Positions 25,736 to 34,800 of a DNA stretch of 64,000 nt are shown piece by piece. The DNA comes from Gemmatimonadota bacterium (GTDB lineage: Bacteria > Gemmatimonadota > Gemmatimonadetes > Gemmatimonadales > Gemmatimonadaceae). The notes beneath the pieces were generated by a model. It searched no databases and had not been told where the DNA came from. It saw only the letters and a list, made by a program, of their open reading frames with translations. Within the stretch, counting starts at the first letter, position 1. Each line of letters opens with the position of its first letter. The stretch is from the NCBI GenBank assembly GCA_016712265.1, contig JADJRJ010000028.1:1240001-1304000 (forward strand), in the 5' to 3' direction. The position numbers were made by a program, and so were the translations under genes.

Positions 25736-26866
25736 TCAGGCTCGCGACAGGGCGGCGACGATGGCCCTGGATTCGACGGAAACACCGTGGCCATTGGCGG
25801 ACACTGCCATTTCGCCAATGCGGGCGGGCAAGGAAAAGACTGCCCTGGCCCCACGCGCTTTCTTGTCCCGGTGACATGCCTTGGCGACCTCCTCGACCGA
25901 GAGGTCGCCGGGAAGGTCGACCGGCAGGTCGAGCCATCTCAGCCGGTTTCGAAGGACTTCGGTTGTCCCGGCGGCGGTGACGCCGAGCATTTCGCCAAGC
26001 GCGGATTCGAGGACCATCCCGATGCTGACGGCATGTCCGTGCGGCACCCGGAAGTCCATCAATCCCTCGATCGCGTGGCCAATGGTATGGCCGAAGTTGA
26101 GTGCCTGGCGAATTCCGCCCGGGGCCTCCCGTGGATCCTGTTCGACAATGGAAGCCTTGATCCGCACGCTGTCACTCACCAGCGCCGTGAGGGTATGAGC
26201 CGTCCAGTCGACCTCCGCCGCGGGTGCCCCGAGGATGGCGTGCGCCGTGGCGATGCTGGCATGGAAGTAGCCGTCGTCGGCAATGACGCCATGCTTGATG
26301 ACCTCAGCCATCCCGGCCCGAAATTCCTCGGGTGGCAGCGTTTGCAACACTGTGGGGTCGATGACCACGGCCGCCGGTTGGTGAAAGGCGCCGACGAGGT
26401 TCTTTCCATGCTCCGTGTCCACCCCGACCTTGCCGCCCACCGAGGCGTCGACCATGGCCAGGAGGGAGGTGGGCACCTGGATCACGGGGATCCCGCGCAT
26501 GAAGGTGGCGGCAACAAACCCTGCGAGGTCACCGACGACTCCGCCGCCTAACGCGATGATGGTGGTGTCGCGGCCGCAGCGTTCGCCCAGGAGCCAATCG
26601 GTGAGCCCCTGCCAGGTGGTGCGGGTCTTTGTTGCCTCACCCGGGGTCACCCCCTGGAGGATGACGCGCGCGTGCGGGGCGTAGTGCCGGAGCGAGCCGA
26701 CAACCTGTGGTGCGGCGACGGGCCCGACGTTGTCATCGGTGATCACCGCATACACGTGCGCCGGCGCGGACACGGCCGCGATGCGTCCCACGTGCTCCAG
26801 GAGCCAAGGCCCGACGTGGATCCGGTAGCCGAGCAGCTCGATGACGTCCGGCGCCGACTGGCTCAC
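25736..26866 (-). CDS. aroB: 3-Dehydroquinate synthase
   Basis: 376 residues. Converts DAHP to 3-dehydroquinate in the shikimate pathway using NAD+ and a divalent metal. The NAD loop (ALGGGVVGDLAGF), VPTSLLAMVDASVGGKVGVD, the metal ligands in GMAEVIKHG (Glu) and NFGHTIGHAIE and PHGHAV (His) are all visible. The start is GTG at 26866, which overlaps the pduO stop as GTGA; the longer open frame upstream is antisense-free shadow of pduO. Part of a two-gene operon with pduO. Confidence 0.94.
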   Translation of the reverse strand: MSQSAPDVIELLGYRIHVGPWLLEHVGRIAAVSAPAHVYAVITDDNVGPVAAPQVVGSLRHYAPHARVILQGVTPGEATKTRTTWQGLTDWLLGERCGRDTTIIALGGGVVGDLAGFVAATFMRGIPVIQVPTSLLAMVDASVGGKVGVDTEHGKNLVGAFHQPAAVVIDPTVLQTLPPEEFRAGMAEVIKHGVIADDGYFHASIATAHAILGAPAAEVDWTAHTLTALVSDSVRIKASIVEQDPREAPGGIRQALNFGHTIGHAIEGLMDFRVPHGHAVSIGMVLESALGEMLGVTAAGTTEVLRNRLRWLDLPVDLPGDLSVEEVAKACHRDKKARGARAVFSLPARIGEMAVSANGHGVSVESRAIVAALSRA

Positions 26867-27414
26867 CAGGTGACTTCGCCCGCCCCGGCGCGCTTGTTGG
26901 CCACCCTCGCCAGCACGAAGAGCAGGTCCGAGAGCCGGTTGAGGTACACGATCACCTGCTCGGGAATCGTGACGGTGCGTCGGAGGGTCACGATGCGGCG
27001 TTCCGCGCGTCGGCACACGGTCCTGGCGACGTGAAGCGCGGCGGCCTTGGGCGTCCCACCGGGGAGGATGAAGGCGCGTAGTTCCTCGAGTTCCCGATCG
27101 CAGGCGTCGATGGCGCGTTCCAGTTCCGCGATCCGGTCTTCGTCGATCCTCGCCTTGGCCAGCTGCTCACGCATCCGGGCATGGTCGGGGGTGGCGAGCA
27201 GGGCGCCGATGGCGAAGAGGTCGCGCTGGATCGGGGCGATGACCTCGTCCACGCGGGGCATCAGCTCGACGGCGCGTGCCATCCCCAACACGGCGTTGAG
27301 TTCGTCGACCTCGCCGTAGGCGTCGACCCGGGCATCGTCCTTCTCCACGCGGCCCCCGCCGAACAGGCCCGTTTGTCCATCGTCGCCGGTGCGCGTGTAG
27401 ATCTTGATCGTCAT
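26863..27414 (-). CDS. pduO: PduO-type ATP:cob(I)alamin adenosyltransferase
   Basis: 183 residues. Transfers the 5'-deoxyadenosyl group of ATP to cob(I)alamin to make adenosylcobalamin. Signature N-terminus RTGDDGQTGLFGGGRVEKDD and AYGEVDELNAVLG, then R-x-x-E-R-R (CRRAERR) and YLNRLSDLLF in the C-terminal helix, the expected ATP- and corrin-binding residues. ATG at 27414 has no Shine-Dalgarno; a TATCTT box ends seven bases upstream. Divergent from the ferredoxin reductase gene across 36 bases. Confidence 0.92.
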   Translation of the reverse strand: MTIKIYTRTGDDGQTGLFGGGRVEKDDARVDAYGEVDELNAVLGMARAVELMPRVDEVIAPIQRDLFAIGALLATPDHARMREQLAKARIDEDRIAELERAIDACDRELEELRAFILPGGTPKAAALHVARTVCRRAERRIVTLRRTVTIPEQVIVYLNRLSDLLFVLARVANKRAGAGEVTW

Positions 27415-27421
27415 GTGGGGC

Positions 27422-27427
27422 AAGATA
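27422..27427 (-). promoter_or_regulatory. TATCTT box, leaderless promoter of pduO-aroB
   Basis: TATCTT on the minus strand ends 7 nt before the ATG at 27414, with no ribosome-binding site. It sits back to back with the opposing box at 27439-27444. Confidence 0.5.
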
Positions 27428-27438
27428 ACTCGCCTCGT

Positions 27439-27444
27439 TAGCTT
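27439..27444 (+). promoter_or_regulatory. TAGCTT box, leaderless promoter of the ferredoxin reductase gene
   Basis: TAGCTT ends 6 nt before the ATG at 27451; with the next two bases it reads TAGCTTTG, an exact match to the Bacteroidota -7 consensus TAnnTTTG. No Shine-Dalgarno. Confidence 0.5.
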
Positions 27445-27450
27445 TGACCG

Positions 27451-28470
27451 ATGCAGACTCACGACCTCGTCGACATCACCATCATTGGCGGGGGCCCCAC
27501 GGGCCTCTTCGCGCGATTCTACGCAGGGATGCGCGGCGTGACCGCCCAGATTGTCGATGCCTTGCCGCAGCTGGGTGGCCAGCTGACGGCCCTGTACCCC
27601 GAGAAGTACATCTTTGATGTGGCCGGCTTCTCCAAGGTCCTTGCCAAGGACCTCGTCCGAGGGCTGGTGGAGCAGTCGAGCCAGTTCGGCGGCCGGGAGC
27701 ATCTGGGCCATCGTCTGGTAGGGCTCGAGGAACGCGATGGACACTTCGTGCTGCGCAGCGAGACGGCGGAATTCCCGACGCGAGCCATAGTGATCGCGGC
27801 CGGGATCGGGGCTTTTGCCCCCCGCCGGCTGCCCCAAGCCTGCGCGGAGCCCTGGTACGGCCGGGGGATTCACGATGCCGTCACGTCGCCGGAAGACTAT
27901 CGTGGCAAGCGCGTGATGATCATTGGCGGCGGTGATTCGGCCTTCGATTGGGCCCACCAGCTAAATGGCATCGCCGCCCGGGTCTCCCTGATGCATCGCA
28001 GCGATCGGTTCCGGGCCCACGGCGCGACGGTGGCTGAGGTCCAGGCGGCGGTGGCCCGCGGGGAGACCGACGTGTTCACCTTCCACGAACTCCACGACGT
28101 GATCGCCGACGGCGATCGCCTGGGCGGACTGGTCATCCGGGACACGAAGGCGAAGACGACGCGGGAGCTTGGCTGCGATGTGGTGCTCCCGATGCTCGGC
28201 TACGTGAGCGACCTCGGGGAGTTGGTGCAGTGGGGGCTCCGCATCGAGAAGGACGAGATCATCGTGAACTCCCAGATGGAGGCGGGTCGGGCGGGCGTGT
28301 ATGCCGCCGGCGACGTGACGACCTATCCCGGGAAGCTGAAGCTCATCGCCGCCGGCTTTGGGGAAGCCGCCACCGCGGTGAACCAGGCCGTGCACTGGAT
28401 CTATCCCGAAAAGAAGGTGGCGCCGGGCCACAGCTCGAACATGCAGATTTTCGGGCAAAACGCTGACTAA
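27451..28470 (+). CDS. Thioredoxin reductase-like ferredoxin/flavodoxin-NADP+ reductase
   Basis: 339 residues. FAD-binding IIGGGPTGLF at the N-terminus, NADP-binding MIIGGGDSAFDWA in the middle, and the C-terminal AAGDVTTYPGKLKLIAAGFGEAA that closes over FAD. The CxxC of thioredoxin reductase is absent, which identifies the YumC/ONFR type of ferredoxin-NADP+ reductase. It supplies reduced ferredoxin or flavodoxin, or regenerates NADPH. PduO needs cob(II)alamin reduction, so divergence from pduO may be functional (inference). Confidence 0.9.
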   Translation: MQTHDLVDITIIGGGPTGLFARFYAGMRGVTAQIVDALPQLGGQLTALYPEKYIFDVAGFSKVLAKDLVRGLVEQSSQFGGREHLGHRLVGLEERDGHFVLRSETAEFPTRAIVIAAGIGAFAPRRLPQACAEPWYGRGIHDAVTSPEDYRGKRVMIIGGGDSAFDWAHQLNGIAARVSLMHRSDRFRAHGATVAEVQAAVARGETDVFTFHELHDVIADGDRLGGLVIRDTKAKTTRELGCDVVLPMLGYVSDLGELVQWGLRIEKDEIIVNSQMEAGRAGVYAAGDVTTYPGKLKLIAAGFGEAATAVNQAVHWIYPEKKVAPGHSSNMQIFGQNAD

Positions 28471-28479
28471 CGGGTCTTC

Positions 28480-28501
28480 GGGGGACCAGAAGGAGTCCCC
28501 C
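28480..28501 (+). terminator. Hairpin after the ferredoxin reductase gene
   Basis: GGGGGAC-N8-GTCCCCC, beginning 10 bases after the stop. A second hairpin (GGGCTC-GGC-GAGCCC) follows at 28527-28541. Neither has a T-run. Confidence 0.5.
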
Positions 28502-28581
28502 GGGGCGGCGCTTCGGGTCCCCGCTTGGGCTCGGCGAGCCCTGGGTGAATGTGATTCCCGTCACCCTGCAACCTGTTGCCG

Positions 28582-28611
28582 TTGACAGGGTATTCGGCAA
28601 GCGGCGAAATT
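28582..28611 (+). promoter_or_regulatory. Possible promoter of the REC-GGDEF/tam operon
   Basis: TTGACA at 28582-28587 is a perfect -35; the best -10 at 18-nt spacing is GAAATT, only three of six matches. It would drive the run of plus-strand genes from 28654 to 40397. Confidence 0.4.
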
Positions 28612-28653
28612 CTTGTGGCGCTTCACTTTACACGCCGCCATGTGCCCTGACTC

Positions 28654-29580
28654 GTGAGCTATCTGCTCGTCGCGGACGACAATGAAGACATGCGGCTGAT
28701 GCTCCGCGACCTGTTCCGGGCGTCGGGGCATGAGGTCGCGGTCGCTTGCGACGGGCTGGAAGTCCTCGCGGCGCTGAAAGAGCGGGAGCCGGACCTGGTG
28801 GTGCTCGACAACTCGATGCCCAACATGACCGGTCTCGAGGTGTGTCGGCGCATCAAGGAAAACCCGTTCACGGCGCGCATCCCGGTGCTGATGCTCACGG
28901 CCCAGAGCGGCGTGGAGAACAAGGTCGAGGGGTTCACCGCGGGTGCCGACGAGTATCTGGCGAAGCCGTTCGATCCGCGGGAGTTGCGGGCGCGGGTGCA
29001 GGCGCTGCTGCGCCTGGTGCAGCGCGAGGGGGACCGGAACCCTACAAGTCAACTGCCGGGCGGGCGCGCCATCGATGCCGAGATCATGCGTCGGGTCGAT
29101 CGCGGGGAGTCGTTCGCGGTGTGTTACCTCGACCTGGACAACTTCAAGCCGTTTGCCGACACCTTTGGTTTCGCCATCGCCGACGAGGTGATTCGCGGGC
29201 TGGGCGCGGCGATCCGCCAGGTGTCGACCGAGGTCAACGGGCCGGCCAACCGCGACTTCGTGGGGCATATCGGGGGTGACGACTTCATCATTGTCACGCA
29301 GCGCGAACGCGCGCGGCAGTTCACGGAGATGTGCGCGGTGCGCTGCCGGGATGTTGTCGCGCGTGCGGTGGGTGGGGACGCGGCCGAACGCGGGACCTAC
29401 CTGGGGCCAGATCGTGACGGGCACCAGCGGGAGTTTCCACTGGCCAGTGTGTCGGCCGCCGTCATGAGCGTGACGCCGGAGAACTGGGTCAGTCTGGGGA
29501 ACCTCGGGCAACGGGCGGCGGAGGCCAAGCGCGGCGCGAAGCAGCAAGGGCCGGGCGGGTTACTCTTCGAAGAGGGCTAG
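28654..29580 (+). CDS. Response regulator with degenerate GGDEF-like domain
   Basis: 308 residues. Receiver 1-120: acidic pair at VADDNED, phosphoacceptor D52 in VLDNSMP, K104 in YLAKPF. Residues 135-290 resemble a GGDEF domain, with the metal loop YLDLDNFKPF (D160, D162) and the signature G207-G-D-D-F211, where the fourth residue is Asp in place of Glu. No RxxD inhibitory site is present. It may be a weak diguanylate cyclase or a c-di-GMP/GTP sensor. GTG start without a Shine-Dalgarno. tamA follows after three bases. Confidence 0.82.
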   Translation: MSYLLVADDNEDMRLMLRDLFRASGHEVAVACDGLEVLAALKEREPDLVVLDNSMPNMTGLEVCRRIKENPFTARIPVLMLTAQSGVENKVEGFTAGADEYLAKPFDPRELRARVQALLRLVQREGDRNPTSQLPGGRAIDAEIMRRVDRGESFAVCYLDLDNFKPFADTFGFAIADEVIRGLGAAIRQVSTEVNGPANRDFVGHIGGDDFIIVTQRERARQFTEMCAVRCRDVVARAVGGDAAERGTYLGPDRDGHQREFPLASVSAAVMSVTPENWVSLGNLGQRAAEAKRGAKQQGPGGLLFEEG

Positions 29581-29583
29581 GCG

Positions 29584-31828
29584 ATGCGGCGCTGCCTCCG
29601 GCCGGTTCTCTGGGTGGCCGGGATCTTCCTGGCCGCCCCGCTGGCCGCGCAGCAGGTGGAATGCGATGGCCGTCTGCCCGAGGTGCGTCGCCTGGCGTTC
29701 GACGGCAACACCGCCTATCGCGACGACCAGCTGGCCCTGCGGATCGTGACGTCGCCGTCTGGCGTCGTGCGACGCCTGCTGCGCGTGGTTGGTCAGCGCT
29801 GGTGCTACGATTCCACGGTGACCAAGGTCGTCGACGTGGTGCGCCTGCTCTACTTCTACGACCAGCGGGGCTTTCGTGGGACGAAGGTGGAGGCCGAGGT
29901 GACCGAACTGGGCGGCAACGCAGTGGCCGTGCGGTACCGCATTGCGGAAGGACGGCCCGTCGTGGTGGAGTCACTCACGGTCAACGGGCTCGACGCCGTG
30001 GCGGATGGCGGGCGCCTGGGGCGCGCCCTGCCGTTGCAGACCGGGGACCGGATGGATCGCGAGCGCCTGGGGGCGATGCGGGACACGTTGACCCGACGGC
30101 TGCGGAACACCGGGTATCCGGTGGCGGAGGTCTTCCAGAACATCGATACGGACACGGCGAACCTGCGGGCGCGCGTCTGGTACGATGTCGTGCCCGGGCC
30201 GCGGATGCGGCTGGATCATATCCCGGTGAGCGTGGAGAAGGCGCGTGGGGTCCGTGGGGGCATCGGGGTGCACCCCGGGCGGGTGCGTGCGACGTTGGGG
30301 ATCGACTCCGGGGACGTGTTCAGTGAGCGCAACCTCGAGGGGGTCAAGCGCGGGTTGCAGCTCACGGAGGCCTACCAGCACGTGGACGTGTCCGTGGACA
30401 CCGCCAGCCTGAGCGATGAGGTCGACTCGCTCGTCACCGTGCGCGTGAACCTGGTGGAGGGCGAGCTGCATGGTGCGCGAGGTTCGGTGGGATGGGGGAA
30501 CTACGATTGCATGCGTGCACAGGGCAACCTGAGCACGGTGAACTTTCTCGGTGGCTTGCGCCGCGTGGACGTGACCACGCGGGTGTCGCGGATCAAGCCG
30601 TGTGCGCCAGATGTCGCGAGGGACTTCATCTCGGGGGGCGACACGACGCTCAACTACTACGTGGGGGCGACGTACACCCAGCCTCCCTCTGTTCGGGCGC
30701 CGGGTCTTCCCGGCGTTCACGCTGTACAGCGAGCGACGCTCGGAATACACGGCCTTCCTCAAGGACACGCCAATCGGAGCGAACGCGTCGGTGCAGGTGG
30801 GTGGTCGCGTTCCCGTTGCCCTGAGTTACCAGCTCGAGCGTGGTGCCACGCGCGCATCGTCCGCCTATTTCTGCAGCCTGTTCAGCGTCTGTGACCCGGA
30901 GACGATCAACTTCCTGCAACGCGATCGCCGGGCGGCGACCGTAGGTTTCAGCGCGGCCAAGTCGACAGCGAATGACGCGGCGGATCCCACGCGCGGCTCA
31001 TTGCTGCGTGTGGAACTACGCCACGCATCTCCCGGCGTCGGCTCGGATCGCTTTGTCGAGTTCACACGCGGCACCGTCGAGGCGGTGCGATACCTCACCT
31101 TCCCGGGCGATGGTCGCCTGGTCCTGCGCGCGCGCGCTGGCCGCGTGTTTTCGGAGCAGCGGATCGGCGACACACAGCGCTTCATCCCGCCGCAGGAACG
31201 ACTGTATGCCGGCGGGCCGACCTCGGTGCGGGGATTTCTCCCGAACCAGCTCGGTTCCCTGGTGTACCGCGTGGATGCAAGTGCGATCACCGAGGTCCAC
31301 GAGAACGGCAACCTGTATTACCGGTACAACCCCGCAGTGAAGCGGCTGGTACCGGACCAGCCGACCGGAGGTGACAACGTCATCGTGCTTAATGCGGAGG
31401 CACGTTTGCGGAGTCCCGTGTACCCCGAACTGCTGCAGTGGGCCGTCTTCGTGGACGCCGGGCAGGTGTGGAACACGCGCAGCGCGGACCTGAAGACTGC
31501 ACTACGTGGACTGAAGACGACCCCTGGTATCGGCCTGCGCGCTTTCACACCGATCGGCCCCGTCCGCATCGACATTGGCCTCGCGCCCCGCAAGCTCCCG
31601 GCCGGCCCGATGTACTTCAGCGACGCACGAGCCCAGCGTGACGGTGTCCCCAACCCGGACATCGGTCAGGTGTACTGCGTCAGTCCGGGCAACCAACTGC
31701 CGATTACGCGCGGGGAGGGCGGAGAATTGGGCCAGAGCGCGGGGGTGTGTCCGTCGTCCTTCCGGCCGGATGCCCTGTCCGGCCGGGGGCGGATCCGCAT
31801 CAACTTCGCGATCGGGCAGGCGTTTTAG
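29584..31828 (+). pseudogene. tamA: TamA-like Omp85 outer-membrane protein, interrupted by a frameshift
   Basis: Signal peptide 1-23 (LAAPLAAQQ), three POTRA-like domains (about 35-130, 131-220, 240-310), then an Omp85 barrel with the loop-6 motif V-R-G-F (GGPTSVRGFLPNQ) and a C-terminal Phe. The first frame runs 29584-30894 but is meaningful only up to about 30684 (YVGATYTQP); the barrel continues one frame later as LFGRRVFPAFTLY and ends at 31828. One extra base in the run CCTCCCTCTG (30682-30691) explains it. Whether this is a real mutation, a sequencing or assembly error, or slippage cannot be told here. The gene lies directly before tamB, as expected for the TamAB translocation/assembly system. 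Confidence 0.82.
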
Positions 31829-31829
31829 C

Positions 31830-34800
31830 ATGTCCCTGCGCCGCAACGTCGTCTGGTTGAGCGCCGGGTTGCTTTTCCTGCTTGGGGGCGGGGCGCTGGG
31901 GAGTGTCGTGATGGCGACACGCACCGCGTGGGGACGGGAAAAAGTGCGTGGGTACGTCGAGTCGTTCCTCAATACGAAGGTGAAGGGTGGGAAGTGGCAT
32001 CTCGGTCGCATCAGTGGATCGCTCTTCACCGACATCACGATCGACACCTTTGACCTGCGCGAGCCGAACGATTCGCTGTTCATCGCGACGGGGCCGCTCA
32101 CGGTCCGGTTCTCCCCTCGTGACTTGTGGGATCGCCGGATCCTGATCCAGTCGGTGACGATCCAACGACCGGTCGTCCACATCCGGCAGGATTCCCTCAA
32201 GATCTGGAACTACCGCAAGGTGTTCCCGTCCGGGCCCCCAGGCCCGCCGCGCACGACCCGAACGCTCGGCGACTTCATCGCGGTGTACAACGCGGAAGTG
32301 CAGGGCGGGGAGTTCCACCTCACGCAGCCGTGGCGTGCGGCCGATTCGTTGCGCGGGGCGCGCCTTGATAGCGCGGTGGCCTATGCGCTGGGCCGACCGG
32401 ACAAGATGATTCGTCGCGTCGGGTCACACTTCGTGCAGACGCGCAGCTGGCGCGAGGGGCGCGCCGTGATTCCCTGGGCGCGGATCGCCGACCCGGACAC
32501 CGCCGGACGGTTCTTTGATGTCGCGCGGCTCGATGCGGCCGGCTTCGATCCGCCTATCGACGTGCGGAACGCGGCGGGCACGGTGCGCATCGTGAAGGAC
32601 TCGCTGTGGGCCGACTTTTCGCGCTTTGAGTTGCCGCGGTCGCGCGGGGCCGCGGAAGGGAAGGTGGTGTGGGGCAGTGATCTCCCGACGCGGTATGACC
32701 TCCGCATCCGCGGGGATTCGGTGTCGATGTCGGATGTCGCGTGGATCTATCCCACGCTGCCGACGACCGGCGGAGGCAAGATGAACCTGCAGATCCGCAA
32801 CGAGCGCGACCTGCGGGTGATCGACTATGCCCTCTCCGACATGGATGTGCGCACCGTGGGGTCGCGCCTCCGGGGCAACATGACGTTCGGCGTCGGCGGC
32901 GAGGTGCTCATCGTGAAGGACGTCGCGATGCGCGCCGAGCCGATCGACTGGGAACTCATCGAGGACCTGACGGGTGAGCCGTTGCCCTACCCGTGGAAGG
33001 GACAGATCACGGCGACGCTGCAGGCGAGCGGCGGGCCCGTGAACGCCTGGCGGCTGGAGCAGGGCGAGTTTTCCATGGTGGACGCGAATGTCCCGGGCGC
33101 GACGGCGCGCGGCCGGGCCCGGGGGGAGATCGACATGCTCTTCCCGGCCTTCACCAGGTTCCATGGCCTCCAGGTGGAGCTGGATCATTTCGACCTGGCG
33201 ACCATCCAGTTCCTCAACCCACTCTTCCCGCGCCTCGACGGGACCATCCACGGCACGGCTTCGCTGGACTCGGTGTGGACGGACGTGCGGTTCCGCAACG
33301 CGGACATTACCCACCGATTCCTCGACGAACCGGCCAGCCGGTTCACGGGCTCCGGGCGCGTCACCCTGGGCGAGACGTTCCTGACGTACGACCTCGCGAT
33401 GGCGGCCGAGCCGCTGGAGTTGAACACCATCGCCAAGGCGTGGCCGGAACTGTTGCTCGAGTATCGGGGCACGTTGCGTGGACCGGTGCGGCTCCAGGGA
33501 ACGGCCGAGGACCTCGCGGTGGCGACGTCGATGACCGGTGGCCCCGGCGCCTTCACCTGGGATGGTCGCGTCGACATCGATTCCGTCGGCGGCTACGGGT
33601 ACCACGGGACGCTGCAATTCGCCAATGGGAACCTGCGGGCGCTGTACGACACGGCGGCCTATCCGGTGACGGCGCTCAACGGGACGGCCGTGGTCGACAT
33701 CGTCGGCGACTCGTTGCTGAACTTCCGCGGGCCGGTCGCTGTGGACCTCGAGCGATCGTGGATCGACAGCACCCGTGTGTACGACGGGGCGCGGATGCGG
33801 CTCCGGTTCCTCGACGGCCTGGTCAAGGTGGACTCGCTCTGGGCCGAGACGGCGGCCGGGACGATGGTCGGCCGTGGCGGGATCGGCCTGCGCCCGGAGC
33901 ACACGGATTCCCTGGTCCTGGATGTGCGGGGAGATTCGTTAGGCGCCCTGCGGCCCTACCTCCTGCGGGTTGCCCCGGACAGTGCGGCCCGGGCCGCGAT
34001 CGAGGCGGACTCGCTCCTCGGGGTGATCGACGGTCGGCTGACGCTCTCCGGGTCGATCGACACGCTGGCCGTGCGTGGAACCCTTGATGCTCGCGACCTG
34101 CAAGCCTACGCCAGTGCCGCTGGCAGGGCCCGTGTGCAATTTGACCTCGCGGAGGTGACGTCCGACCGGATGCGCGGACGTGCATCGATCACCGGGGATT
34201 CGCTCAGCGCCGGCACCGTGCGGTTTGCCAACGCGTCCCTCGACCTGGATGTCCAGCGCGCCGACAGTGCCGGCGTGCACGTGATGGCGGCGTCAACGAC
34301 GGGACAGACGGTGGATGCCCGTGGCACGTGGCGCGCCATGGGCGACACCACGTCGCTGGCGCTGAACGACGCCCGGTTGGGCTTTGAGGATCATGACTGG
34401 CGACTGGCGCGCGCGGGCGCCATCCGGGTGTGGCCGGACGCCTTTGCGGTCGACTCGATCATCATGCGCGGCAGTCGCGGGGGGCGCGTGCTCGTACACG
34501 GGGTCGCCAGCGGCACGCAGGCAGTGGAGATGCTGGCGCAGGGTGACTCTCTCGCCTTGGAGGACCTGGCGGCGCTCGCCCAGGCGAAAGTCCCCATCGC
34601 GGGTGCCTTGTCCTTCGAGGCGCGCTTCACCGGGGCGCGGGACAATCCCGACTTGGCCCTGACCGGCCGCCTGACGAGCACGAAGGTTGGACAGGTGACG
34701 TTGTCGGAAACGGCGATCAGCGGCCGCGGCAGCAACCGGCGCTTTGTCGGCGGGTTGACCATCCTCAAGGGCGACACCGCGGTCCTGAACATTGCGGCCA

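Noticed and set aside
30602..31828. A separate barrel gene starting at 30602
   Set aside because: The first 30 residues from that start are out-of-frame tamA; the barrel lacks a signal peptide and POTRA domains of its own, so a frameshift in one gene is simpler.
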